From the NCBI RefSeq assembly GCF_014805625.2, contig NW_023998414.1, positions 32,735,457-32,799,456 on the forward strand: a DNA stretch of 64,000 bases. Direction: 5' to 3'. The notes under the pieces were generated by a model that was given only the letters and a program-made list of their open reading frames with translations, ran no database searches and was not told the DNA's origin. Positions 48,380 through 60,366 of this stretch are shown here, one piece after another. Numbering within the stretch: the first letter of the stretch is position 1; every line of letters begins with the position of its first letter. This DNA is from Glossina fuscipes (taxonomy: Eukaryota; Arthropoda; Insecta; Diptera; Glossinidae). The translations under genes were made by a program, and so were the position numbers.

Positions 48380-48600
48380 AATGCTCCAATCCGAAGCGTT
48401 TTCCATAGTGTTTGCCCTTGAGGCAGTACATGCCGGTGTAACAAATTTCATCGAAATATTTCAAAGATTTGCAAACTGTAGATTAAGCACAAGAATACAA
48501 GACAGTTAAACGGACGGACAAGCTTCTGATCGGTATAATAAAAGATGGGATGTTGCATTCATCTGTCTGCGAACTTAATATACCCTTTCATCCCAAGCTG
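48380..48600 (+). repeat. Dispersed repeat, copy 7 (long form)
   Basis: Forward. gaagcgttttccatagtgtt and tgccggtgtaac parallel 12330-12375; then atcgaaatatttcaaagatt, acggacggacaagcttctga, and the boundary gaacttaatataccc followed by tttcatcccaagc. Same module order as the copies at 12286 and 30266. Confidence 0.55.
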
Positions 48601-48764
48601 TTTATAGCATAATAAACATTGCTTTGTTCATAGCAGGAATGTACATAGATAGGTATTATCCCTTGCCTTTGCCATGCGGAGCTTTAATTTTGCATTTATT
48701 TTGAATCAATTGTAGTCATCTATATACATATATATCTAAATTCATCTATCTATATACTATGTCC

Positions 48765-49085
48765 AAAAAGTTGGGCCAATTAAATTTTTTCTCTTTTAAA
48801 TCTATACTCAAACCTAAAAGATATTCTTTGTTAACAGTTGGACCGGGCGGAAGGAACTTCCTGAGCATAAGACCACGATTAGCAAAGAAAACTATGAAGA
48901 TCGCCTTGATTTTTGAGCAACTTTGGCACGTTTTTCTCGGTCTTGGGTCACCTTTTGCACGGTATTCCATCGATTGTTTCCAGCTCGTATGTGTAGATCA
49001 ATGATCAATGATCTCCCCCGTGATAATGCCTCTCATGATCACCTGCTCTGCAGTTATCATCTCCTCGAGCACATACTTTTTGTAT
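48765..49085 (-). pseudogene. Mariner-like transposase central fragment
   Basis: The minus strand reads LEEMITAEQVIMRGIITGEI (matching the 'ITGDE' region of the first catalytic Asp, which is lost here), a stop, then STHTSWKQSMEYRAKGDPRP, KTCQSCSKIKAIFIVFFANR, GLMLRKFLPPGPTVNKEYLL. The 'KGDPRPRK...SKIK...VFF..RG...FLP.G.TVNKEYLL' pattern is the central part of the insect SETMAR-like mariner transposase. The segment from 48970 down to 48746 is open for 74 codons. The ends of the element and the other two catalytic Asp are missing, so it is a dead fragment. Confidence 0.75.
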
Positions 49086-50035
49086 CGTAATGTTTAAAAA
49101 ACCAAACGCAGCTGAAACACGAATGATGTTTATGGTGTCAAATGGACACAGATATCTGTCACTATGCTACCAATTTAGAAAAGAAATATTTCTCGACATA
49201 TTCGCGCAATTTAATTTGAATAGTGGTCTTAACTTTTCGTCACAGTACTACACACATATTATTCTATAGATTATTGCTCTTGAAAAAATTCACTTTCACG
49301 AGTAATATTGTGTCAGCTATAACGGTTGGCGTTGCATGGAGAACTTTTTTTCAAATCGTATGAATTATGGAAAAAATCAATTTTTTTACAAATACCTGAT
49401 CGGTGTATAATAAAACTTGTGTTCATCGTGCATAACTGGAAGTTCGTCAAACACTCTTAATTTTTTTTTACTTTTACTCAATAGAAGAAATCCTGAACTT
49501 TCGTAATTTCGTGTTACTATACTTAAAACGTTGCCAGGGTTTACAGTTATGCTACACATGTGCATTGTATTTCCGGTTTATCGCAAAATAGTCCCCTGAA
49601 CCTCACTTATAGTATTACCGCTAGCCATCATTGAATGCGTCGTAGTACGTATATGGATGAGCTGTACTGCATACTCTTTGTTCCGGTGTCTCACAGTCAT
49701 TCCGTTTGATAGAATGCCCGTCAAATTAAATCGACATATCTTTCTCACTTCCCGCAACAAGGCAAAATGATTAATTGACTTTGACTTTAACTTTGACTTT
49801 TTGCATAATTAAATCTTTATTTCAAATCCAGCCCAAATACCGACAATCAATCGTATGAAACTTGCATTTGACTTCAATCGATATTCATGATTAAAGGCGC
49901 GGTATAAAATCTATGTATCGAGTGAATGGACTTTGGCTGTTTTTATTTTAGACTTAAAACTTCTTTCGGTACTTGGAGACACTTCCTGATGATATCATTT
50001 CCCTGAATGAAACTGCAATTGCATTGCTTTTCGAA
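49086..50035. other. Unannotated DNA
   Basis: No gene recognised. Contains a short (gacttt)n hexamer run at about 49777-49802. Confidence 0.4.
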
Positions 50036-50128
50036 CGCGGCCGCATGAATAGTCGATTAGCTAAGACTTGCGAATACGAAGGCCGCGTTTTTGCGGGTTC
50101 AAATCTTAAGGCGGTAGTGTTTACTTTG
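50036..50128 (+). mobile_element. SINE remnant, copy 3 (head only)
   Basis: tgcgggttcaaatcttaag (B-box region) followed by gcggtagtgtttac matches the head of the SINE at 6033. The upstream tRNA-like part is only loosely similar. The arms aacgcggcc (50034-50042) and ggccgcgtt form a 9-bp inverted repeat around it. The 3' body and tail are absent. Confidence 0.45.
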
Positions 50129-51086
50129 GTCGCACTTGCAGTGAGTGCTCAATTGATAAACCGCATAACATGTCTCTTTCTATTTCGATAGTCATCGTAT
50201 TACACATAAGGGGCGACAATCCCCTGAGGACTGAATTCGTACTAATAAAATCGAATAGAAACCCACCAACCATTATTTTTGCGTAAAATCTGTTTAACGA
50301 ATGATTTCCGTATAAGTGTTTACATAAATGAAGTAAAGAAATTATTTGATATATTTTGTTAGTAGAAATTCCTATCCAGTACACTGTATAAATTATGAGT
50401 TCTTGCGATAGCTATCTATCTATCTATCTTTGTTGATTGCAAACAGAAAGAGAAAACTCTCTTTTGATGTTAAGTAAAACGCGTAGTCATGTTGAAAATT
50501 TTTAAATATTCTACAGTTTATTTATTTGATATTTATATGAGACCAGTTGTACGCGATCACGTTTGCCCGATACGCATGCAGTTAAAGCGTGCATCCTGGT
50601 TGGATGGCTGAACGGACGGGAATCGTGAATGATTGAGCATCAACATGGAAAGATAGCTACAGATTAATTCGTAGTAACAATTCAAAGTGAATGTCCGAGC
50701 CAAACAAGCATATGCTCCTTACATCCATATATTATCCATATATGTATATATATGCAAGTGCATGTACATATACATGTAAAATTTTATCCGTATGATATTC
50801 ATTGGTTTTTGGTTAGCTGTGTCGAAAGAGTTGTTCTTTGCTGATTGATCACTGTTGGCCTATTCAGATGCCGCACATTTAAGTACGCGAAATATGCATC
50901 AAGAGTGTGCCACATATATATATATATGCGTGCGGGCGATATGTAAACATATGCACTTCGACGGTACTAAAGACTGCTTGCCATGTGTAGTTCATCATCA
51001 AGTATAAGAAAAATAAATAAGAAAATTATCTTAGCTTTATAACGAATCATGGTTGCCCAACATTTCCATATACACGCGTATATGTA
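50129..51086. other. Unannotated DNA
   Basis: No gene recognised. (CTAT)n near 50408-50427 and short TA-rich runs near 50738-50753 and 50914-50927. Confidence 0.4.
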
Positions 51087-51092
51087 TATAAA
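51087..51092 (+). promoter_or_regulatory. Possible TATA box
   Basis: tataaa within tatataaagg, 27 bases before the ATG at 51119. A start site about 30 bases downstream would leave almost no leader, so this is weak evidence for a promoter of that frame. Confidence 0.2.
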
Positions 51093-51118
51093 GGACATCA
51101 TTTTTATCTGATCTGAGG

Positions 51119-51352
51119 ATGGCTCTATCAAGCGGTGCTTTTATAAACGCTTACTACGAATTTATTAAGAAAAAGAATTACGTTAGTGCTACACAGAGAG
51201 TCGTGTCGTTAAACCAGAAGAATTTTTTTATTTCGGAATTATTTAAAAAGCATTTATTGATCGATGACAGACAACACACATATATGTTTAATATTGCTTC
51301 AGCTCAATATTTGGAATTTCGAAATATCCAAGACATTAATGACAAAAAATAA
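51119..51352 (+). CDS. Hypothetical small protein, 77 aa
   Basis: ATG-started frame ending in TAA, mostly helical in appearance, rich in Lys, Phe and Asn, with no low-complexity run and no membrane segment (SGAFINAYYEFIKKKNYVSA; LFKKHLLIDDRQHTYMFNIA). A TATA-like motif lies 27 bases upstream. It reads more like coding sequence than the other frames nearby, but no family is recognised and the short distance to the TATA motif is unusual. It could be a small orphan gene, a transposon-derived frame or chance. RNA data would settle it. Confidence 0.3.
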   Translation: MALSSGAFINAYYEFIKKKNYVSATQRVVSLNQKNFFISELFKKHLLIDDRQHTYMFNIASAQYLEFRNIQDINDKK

Positions 51353-51462
51353 CGGGACGATTGACGTTAAAATGATTCATTATCGTACAGGAAACATGAT
51401 TACCTAACGTACAATACAATGCACGTTATGTGAGACGTATAACTGGCATTACAGACAGATTG

Positions 51463-51493
<31 letters not shown>

Positions 51494-52212
51494 ATGTATA
51501 TATCCTCGAAGTAGAGTTATTTACTTGTTCAGTTGCTCAGTTGTGAAAAGAATTCCTTAAAAAAAAAAAAATTGAAAAATAACACAAAATAAAAACATCA
51601 ATATCAGCAGCAATTGCAACATATTGGTTAACAGTACGTCAAATGTAGCCGCGTCGGCATGTAAATGGGCAAAAAGACAACAACAACAACAAGAACAACA
51701 ACAAGAACAACAACGACCGTACTAAGAGAAGAAAAGGAAGAAAAGTAAATTGGCAGAAAAAAAAATTTTTTTTTTTGTAAATTTCGCAGATGTCTGAAAT
51801 ATGTATATAAGAATATATGTACACGTATTTATGCTGATGCAGCAAGTCTGTGCTGGTCGTAATGCTGATTATTATCATTGGGAAAATTCATGTGCATTCA
51901 TAAACATGATGTGCGTAAATGCTACATAAATATATAATGAATTGAGTTTATTGTTTTCTTTTTTTTCTTGTTTTTGTCTTCTTCATTTTCAGCGTATTTT
52001 GTTGTGAATAAATATTAAAGTGTGTGATAACTGATGGATAAAAAATTCTATAAAATATTCAGCATTTATTTATTTAATTTTTTGTTTTGTTTTTTTTTTT
52101 TTTTTTTTTTTGAAATTTAATGAAATAAATTTCAATTTGGTTTTTCTGCTGTAAGAACTACGGTCATAAATCATAATGTTAACCAACAGCAATTTTATGT
52201 GATTTGGCTAAG

Positions 52213-52260
52213 CGTGTGTGTGTGTGTGTGTGTGTGTTTGCGTTTGTGTATGTGTGTGTG
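52213..52260. repeat. (GT)n microsatellite
   Basis: gtgtgt repeats with a tttgcgtttgtgta interruption. Confidence 0.85.
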
Positions 52261-52759
52261 AATAAATGGTTAGGAACTCTGCAATATGTATGGCAAGTGT
52301 TTTATATGAGAAAACCGCTGGGAAAACGATATGTCACAGTTAGCCATCAACTAACCGAACTTACTCGGCCAACCAATCAGGCTGAGTAAATTTAAACATT
52401 ATTTTGTACAGTGCAAAATGCATAAATCCAAAAAAGAAGCAACCGAGTAAATGGCGAAAATATGAAAAGCAAATATTTTCATAAATATTTCAAAACCCTT
52501 CAAAAACCGCACATACACATGTTTTCAACTAAATCCGTTAATAACAACAGCAATTTAGTTTACACAGAGTCGAGAATGATAAACAATTACAATTACAATT
52601 ATAATGTCGTGTCAAAGAGAATGCCATCCGTGAAGGGATAATAAGTAGCCGCCTGCGACTAAAGATCTACAGCTTATTCTGCCATGCACATGCATGCATG
52701 CATTCACGAATATTTCTTCTTAGTCGTAATGAATATTAATGATTGATTTCTCCTGTTGC

Positions 52760-52791
<32 letters not shown>

Positions 52792-52959
52792 GATCGCAAA
52801 GAAGAATACAGAAAGTTGTTCTTGATTGTGTGTAAATTCTCTGATACGCATTGAACGCACATTGAACGCTATAAAGTGTTTTAAATTGAATCCCTAGTAA
52901 TAAATACCTTCAGGCTCTTAAGGAGCTCTTTGTTACTTTGAAAGTACGATATATGCCAT

Positions 52960-52990
52960 TGTTGTTGTTGTTGTTGTTGTTGTTGGTGTT
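52960..52990. repeat. (GTT)n trinucleotide repeat
   Basis: About nine gtt units; read on the minus strand as (AAC)n. Confidence 0.9.
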
Positions 52991-53102
52991 CTTGGCTATT
53001 ATGTGCTTGCCTTTGATATTGAATGGAAAACATATGAGACAAGTCTTCAAAACTGTTTTCTATTTGGCGCTACTTCGAAAACTCTAGGAAAATATAGACG
53101 AA

Positions 53103-53525
53103 TTGTTGCAAGTTGTTAAGATAAGAAAGTCGATCGCGTTGACTTCCATTTTGTGTACTTTGCAGGATTCCCATTGTGTTCTGAGTTTCAAAAACGGGAG
53201 AACGCAATTAGTTCACAAATGGACCCGTTCGAGAGTGTTGCTATCTTCTTTCAAAACTGGCTCGCATAACTTAGTGAACTTTTCGCAGGCAAATGGGCTT
53301 TGGCTGCTTTTTACATGTTGTTACAAAGGGAAAAGCAAATATAACCCTATTACCAAGTTGCTTGCGGACAATGAATTTGTCCTCGTTTGTTCGAGACTCT
53401 TGAACAAATCCAAATACGTCTGTAGTAATAGAATATATCGTTTAATTTCACAAGACTCATCAAGAACTTTAGTAAATAATTGCTTTATAGGATTACTTTA
53501 TCCGGAATACCGCGTCCAATTGTAG
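53103..53525 (+). CDS. Long open frame without ATG, 140 codons
   Basis: An uninterrupted frame of 140 codons, the longest here not built from a simple repeat, a gap or a known transposon. It has no in-frame ATG, so in a eukaryote it could only be an internal exon or a remnant. Composition is balanced (GLWLLFTCCYKGKSKYNP; RLLNKSKYVCSNRIYRLI), with several Cys and many basic residues. No family recognised on either strand. It ends at TAG just before a SINE remnant (53578). Possibly a decayed transposon frame. Confidence 0.15.
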   Translation: MLQVVKIRKSIALTSILCTLQDSHCVLSFKNGRTQLVHKWTRSRVLLSSFKTGSHNLVNFSQANGLWLLFTCCYKGKSKYNPITKLLADNEFVLVCSRLLNKSKYVCSNRIYRLISQDSSRTLVNNCFIGLLYPEYRVQL

Positions 53526-53577
53526 CCGCTACAATGATCTTTCTTGAACATGATATATCCATCCGTCTAATTTGGTC

Positions 53578-53660
53578 TGTTTAAGTAGCCGAGTAGATAT
53601 GATTCGCGACTATCAAGTTAATGTTCGCGAGTTTAAATCTTAGTCCGGTAGTGCTTATCC
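53578..53660 (+). mobile_element. SINE remnant, copy 4 (head only)
   Basis: gtttaagtagccgagtagat fits the A-box side and gcgagtttaaatcttag the B-box side, then tccggtagtgctta. This matches the order in the copies at 6033 and 28075. The 3' body and (AAT)n tail are not recognisable. Confidence 0.5.
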
Positions 53661-56439
53661 AGAGATTCTAGAACTTCTACGGATATGGGTTGATAATGGT
53701 TTGATTAGAAAAGCATCATATGGTTAGTTTTAATCATTTTTCCTCCTAATGTTCTAAGAAAAATGCGTTCAAATTTTTATTGAAAAACTACCACAAGCTT
53801 TCGTCCTTGATCTGTTCTTGTATACCTGCCTACAGGTAATCTACAAATTCTTTTATTTATTCAAACATTCATGGGATGTCCCTTGCGTGTGTAACACGGA
53901 GAGGGTAGGAAAGATCCACGGGAGCCATTGAGCCACTGAGTCACTCAGTAAAGCCTACGACCAAGAATGATCAAAGCCTACAACTCAGATCTGTAGCCCC
54001 GAACATCGAATGGGTAGTTAGATAATTATTCAAAAGAATGGGAATTTAAGTTCCTTTCGTTGTCCTTGCATACTTACATCAACATTTGTCTGGTCTGGTC
54101 TTTGGATAATGGACGCATTCTCAATAAAATGCGAACGTGGGACGTTAGTCACTTTTCTTTTTTATATAAAATTCTTTAGTTTTGTTTTCATCAGCTTGTA
54201 AAACGAAACAATTTCATAGATATAGAGTTCTTGTCAGTATCGGTGGCAGTGTCATGTGACAAAATAAATTTAATATGCTCACTTGTATAAAGTTGCATGA
54301 GGCCGCATGTCGAGTCTGTTGAAGCGAACGCAATGTACACAGTTTTAAGTTCAACCACCAGTCAATGGTATGCGTGAATGAATTGATGATTATATTTGAG
54401 TTATTACCATAACTGAGGCAGCACTCAGCATTCAGCCACAAAACTAATAAATAACAATAAACATAATTAAAATTGGGTACGATTTTGCTAAAAGGGAATA
54501 GTAAAGCGGTAAACAGCATTATTTCAATTAAATTTTGCTGCTGTCTGCTAAACGACCATTAATTGATTTTTTCATTTTGATGATGTGTACAGAGTTGGGC
54601 TTAAATCCACCCATTCCCCCAACGAAATCCATCAAAGGCACATCGATTTTTGTTAACAATCACCCAAGCATACCATGCGCTACGTGTGCGGACGTATGTA
54701 ATACGTTCGAGGAAACCTTAAGCCTCTCCCTAAATCCATTTATATAAACCCATTATATAAAGCCGAACGATACAGAATAATTTTCTGAATCGACTGGTTT
54801 TTCTATTCAACCAACAGATCGTAATTTTTAAAGTACCTTGACAAAAAAAATTAAGATCATCCACGCCAATAGACTGATGACTTATAAAAATAGCTCTCAG
54901 GTTTATATTTTGAATCGATTTGTCTGTCCAACCTCTAAGTCTCATGTTCTGAGATACCGCTAATATTTCCAACAGTTAAGATATAAGAAAAATGGTTTCG
55001 ACAATGGATTCGATCGGACAATTCTTGCGACAGCGCCCCATACGTTGCTCCAATGGAAACGAGTCATTCCAAAAAAAATGGTTAGAAGATAGTATTTCGG
55101 AACATAAAATAAATATGAAAAATCTGGATCCAATGGAATCTGGATCCCCAACCCTCGCCTGTCTCCACCTTTCCATGACAACAAAGTCAATTCTTAGAAT
55201 TCTATGATGGAAATTATTTCAGAGTAAGTCTTTCTTCGCGATCCCTTTTCTAGAGAAGGAGCTTACGAAAAGCACAATATAGCACAACAAATTCTAATTT
55301 TGGATATTTCCAAACCATGTGCCATGGAGCCCGAAAATCCCACCCCTTAAGGGTTTCTACAGAACCGAGATATGTAGCGTGTAGTATATCAGAAAGACAA
55401 TAGGTAAAGTATTGTATTAGGCCAAGTGCCTTAAGGTACTTATGGAATGGGTCTACTTCCGTCATACATATGTCATTAAAAATATAGTCCAAAGGTAAGA
55501 CGATACGTATATAAGAGTTCTCGTTCTTCCGTTCTTCATCTACAATTAAAATGTATACTGCATGGCGGTTAGATTCACGAAGCACATTTTAATTTGCGTC
55601 GGTCTATGGGATTTATTTATCGATCGATTTATGGGATTTTTCAATTATATCTGGCAAGATCAAACTACTGCCTGCTTATTGAATACGGTTGACTTGTTGT
55701 ACTTCTCTACATTTAACATTCGTTACAATGTTTTTAAACTCTTAAAGCGACGGCTGAGAACTTTCATTTTCATTTAAATGAGGTTTCCAACAAATGGTAT
55801 TCGAATCGCAAATCTTTTAATATTGATTTCTTCTTATTGCTTACTTACGTACATAAACCTATTTTATGGAATATTTTCGCTACTTGTGCACACACAGTCA
55901 GTCAAAACTGAACATGCATAAGTTCATCGATATATATGTACTTACATATGCGAAAAACGGAAAATGTAAACGCAAAAGTAAAGCCTAGATTTTTATGTAT
56001 GCCATAAACATAATTGTGAGCATAATTCAATAACTTCGACTTTTTCTTTCTCTTCAGCAAGGAAAAAAAAAGAAAAAAAAATGACGCGCATATATATATA
56101 TATATCTAAATACTTATGTATGCATGAAGTTTAAGTTACTTTTATGATGCAAATTTCCCCTGAGATAGAAAGAAAGAAAGGTGAGGAGAAGAAGTAGAAG
56201 AAGAAGAAGAATAGAAAAGATCTGTTTTACAAATAGCAGTCGTTGATTCTAATGGTGAAAGCACTTATTGCCACACACTGCCATTCAAATTTATGTATAT
56301 ATGCAATAATATCTACAATATGTACATATTTAGTGCATTCACATGCATATGCATGTATTCGTTTGCTTGAATGAATGAAATGAATAAAGCTAAAGTTGTT
56401 TTCTTGCATTACAATACCACACGTTGCCTCACACATATC
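53661..56439. other. Unannotated DNA
   Basis: No gene recognised. Frames near 54535, 55250 and 54992 are moderately complex but match nothing known and overlap on opposite strands. Confidence 0.4.
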
Positions 56440-56458
56440 CATTTATATATACATATAC

Positions 56459-56490
<32 letters not shown>

Positions 56491-56514
56491 ACATATACAT
56501 ATATATACATATAC

Positions 56515-56545
<31 letters not shown>

Positions 56546-56565
56546 CATATATATATATATATATA
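56440..56565. repeat. Compound TA/TACATA microsatellite
   Basis: About 125 bases of alternating tatata and acatat units. The long poly-Tyr/Ile/His frames over it are the repeat. Confidence 0.9.
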
Positions 56566-57159
56566 AGAATATGTTCAAGAATTCGTATACACTAATATAT
56601 ATGATTGCATTGTAAATATATGTTCATTACATACGTATGCGTACGTTCATAAAATTGCAGTAACATGATCAATGACTATTCGTATGCTTCTTCGCCTACC
56701 TGATAAAAATGTGTTTACGTATGTGGACCTACGTAACTTTCCTAAATTTCTATTTCATCGACTTCGCAGACATACGCTTCTCTGTATATATACGGTATGC
56801 TTTACCCATATTCCACAATTTAAAAAAGCTTTTATTGAAAGTACTATTAGTGTTCGAGTGTAATGTTCTTTTTCTTCTTTTTCTTTTTCTTCTTCTTTTT
56901 CTTTTTTTTTTTTTTGTTTTCCTTCCATTGCTTGTAAATGTTAGACCAGCAGATAACATTAAAGTAAAGAGAAAGCGATGATGAGTTTATTTTTCCTTTC
57001 TCTTCGTGGAAGAGTGCATTTCATATGGTATATGAATGTACATCCATATCTACATAATGTATATATTCGATTACTCTGGACTTGTTTTCCACCATTAGAT
57101 TTCAAAACAAAAACGGAAAAAAATTTTTGAAACTTGAATTAATCCTTAATAAATAAAAG

Positions 57160-57212
57160 AGAGACAGAGAGAGAGAAAGAGAAAGAGAGAGAGAGAGAGA
57201 GACAGAAAGAGA
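57160..57212. repeat. (GA)n microsatellite
   Basis: gaga repeats with gacaga and gaaaga variants. Confidence 0.85.
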
Positions 57213-59479
57213 ATAAATGCAAAGTACAAGACTAATTATTATGTGGTAAACTCTATTAATTCATAACATTTAGATTAGCAAGCAATTGTTTTTATGCACA
57301 TCAAACGAAGCAACTAAGGCAACTAAGTGGAAAATGACTTTGACTAATCTATTTTGAATTGAATGTATTTGAGTTTTTGCAATTATGCTTAAAGCAAGGT
57401 GCCATTACGTTCTAAAAGGAAGAAGCTAATGGTAGTCACTGAGAGTGAGTTACCGAACGATTGCTTTTCTATAGATTCATTCATTCATTCATTCATTCAT
57501 TCTTTAGCATTAAACAAAAAGAAAAAGAAAAGCAAGTCAAAATATTATTATAGTCGATCAAAGGTGACCTTTAAAATCACCTCTCTATGCCACTTGACCT
57601 AAGACAATTTTCTATTTTTTTTTTCTATTTTTTTTTTTATTGTACTTTGTTTTCATGCGAACGCTTTGCCTTTACTCTTAATGCGAACTCTTAGATGGGA
57701 CCTGAATGAACCAAATGATGAACGTGTCATTATCTACATTTCACTATTCTTCACTTATTTTTATCTTAAAGCACTGGATATTAAATAATTTTGCCATATA
57801 AAAACCTAACTTGGAAAACTTGCCAAAAATAAACTCATATCGCAAAATTTTTCGCATATAAGTTCGAGTTCTTTCAAGTAACTCATTACATGGGGAGGAT
57901 GGTCGCAAAACACATTTCCGATACCGTTCCTTCTTAGACCAAACAAATTCATCATGCTAGTGGTTAGTTTAATTATGTGTTAAACGTACGACGGACAGTT
58001 AAAACGATTTAATAAATTATTTTAGAATCGATCTGCAGTGTAGAACGTTAAGAGTTTATATTAAAAATTTTCAATTTACAAATTGACTAAAACTTTTTAA
58101 AACTAGATATCATTGTTTTATTGTACTTCGAGTATCACTTCGAGTATCAAAGAGAGAAAAAAGTCCATTCTCACTGCCTTATTAGCACCGTGTAGTAGTA
58201 CACTGTCTCGAGTTCAAGTGAAACGAGAAAAAAAAAAAAAACTAATATTTTCTTGTGGTGTTGTACGCATTTACTTATAATTTAAATTAATTTACTTTAG
58301 TACGCCATTAACATGTGTATTCGTCATTTAATTGATGAAATCATAATTTGATCATTGGCGAAAAATTGAATAAAGTAATTTTCATTTTAGACCAAAACAT
58401 ATCACTTTGCCTAATTTCGATAATTACAAGGCATTGATTGATGAGCACAAAAATGCAAAAAAAGAAGACATGTTTTGCATGCAAATGCATTCGAAAAGCA
58501 CAAATGCATAGTTAAAGGTGTATCTGTTCGAATCGCTTCTTGGTATCTCGCATGGTATGAGTAGTAGAGTAGAACTTTAACGGTTTTTTTTTTATTTTTT
58601 CTAATAGAAATTTCTTAAGTTTATCGTTTCATTTCATTCAAGTCTTACACAATCGCTTACTTAGGCTTTCGAATTTTTGAATTGAAATAAATTTGAAATT
58701 TTTTCCAAACATTGGATCTTTATTCACAGTTGCCACGCTCGTATAATTTTTCCGAAACATGATATGATTCCTTAGTAGTAGTAGTAGTAGTAGTAGATAC
58801 TAATCTTAGCCTAAGTTTATATAAAAGTAAAAGTGTATGTATGTATGTATGTATGTATGTACAATTACATGTTTTGTATATTTTCTGATATCATCATTAC
58901 TGTCTGTTAAATGCTTGTTTTTTGTCAAACGCAACTGTCATGCAATCGGTTTCCCGCTTAATTAAAATAATCAAAATGTTGCAAAATCAATTACAATTTG
59001 ATTATATTTTCATTGATGCTTTAATAGAGACAATCAAGTGAATGCGGTAACTATGAAATTCTGTCAAATCGCATCAGCGAGTGTTGCAAACGAAATCTTT
59101 ATTAATACATCAGAGCTATGAGCCAACGTCTGTTCATGTTCGCATTTACACAAAAGCGAGATAATGTGGGGGGGAAAAAAAAGGAGGGGCTCTTTTAATT
59201 AAAATTCCATATAATTCCAGTATTATCCTTATCATCTTTTACTTATTTTTTTATTTTTATTTTTTTTTTTTTCTATTAAATTCAATTTAATGAAAGCCTT
59301 TCTTTCGCATTGAATCTATACATGATTCAAGTATACGTGCTTGCTTACCTTGTATGGGGATGTGCGCTTTTTTATGTTCTTTGTTAAATCATTGTAGACC
59401 CCAAACACATGTACACACATCTTTACCAGTAGCAGCTTTATGATTACAATAATAAAAATATCACTGCATGTAGGCATTA

Positions 59480-59494
59480 ATATAGATATGTATA

Positions 59495-59525
<31 letters not shown>
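59480..59525. repeat. (TA)n microsatellite
   Basis: Alternating A and T with a tatc interruption at the left. Confidence 0.85.
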
Positions 59526-59529
<4 letters not shown>

Positions 59530-59672
59530 ATGTATGTTATATGAATTGCTTGCGTATCGTCGTAACTCGTATTTATGCTAACATTCGCTTTTATGTACAT
59601 TTGCATCATGTTGCATTAGCTTTCGGTAAACTTTGAAATGTTGCATGCACATGGTTACGTGTTTATATTTAT

Positions 59673-59707
<35 letters not shown>

Positions 59708-60366
59708 CATAAATGTGTTAGGCTAACATATATTATAATGGAGAAGGAGGAACAGTGCGGTCTTGGGTGTACTTATTCTTTTGTTTCTGTTCTTTTCGAA
59801 TATAATTTCATATTTCCCCTGTACAGACTTTAGTTGTTCTCCCTCTCCCTCACCCCATCGCCTTTTCCATTTGCCATCATCTTCTTTACTGTTTCAATCA
59901 TTTCATAATTGTGAATGTAATTTAATGTTCTGTTATTATATCATGTATGCAGATGTCAACGACAGTCTTGGCATTATGCAGTCTTTGTTCGAATCTTTAA
60001 AGGGGTTTATTATTTAAATATTTCTTCTTCTTCTTCTTCTTCTTGTTTTTTTTTTTTTTCTTTTTCTCTTTCTTTCAATTTATTTATTTATTTATTTTTT
60101 TTATATTTTGAAGTTTACATTTATTATGCAATAATTCTTTGAAAAGATGTGTTATATTAGTTTTCGACCTCTTTAATCCAATATTTGTTGTCGTTGCAAT
60201 TTTTCTTTAATAAACTAATAAATATTTTCTTCGCACTTGAGATTCTTGTGAACAGCATTGTTGTACTTTCTAAAATTGCTTGGGGGCTTCTTTATCTCTC
60301 TCATCCTTTAATCACTTTTTTATGCAATCCGCCCTCGATAAACGTTGAGTGTTAATAAGAATCAAT

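Larger units (their letters stand above)
51353..53102. other. Unannotated AT-rich DNA
   Basis: No gene recognised. (TA)n at 51467-51505, an (ACAACA)n/(AGAACA)n stretch at 51680-51715, a T-run near 52089-52110, (GT)n at 52213-52260, an A-run near 52760-52788 and (GTT)n at 52960-52990. Confidence 0.4.

Noticed and set aside
56371..56615. Tyr/Ile/His-rich frames
   Set aside because: They are translations of a compound TA/TACATA microsatellite.
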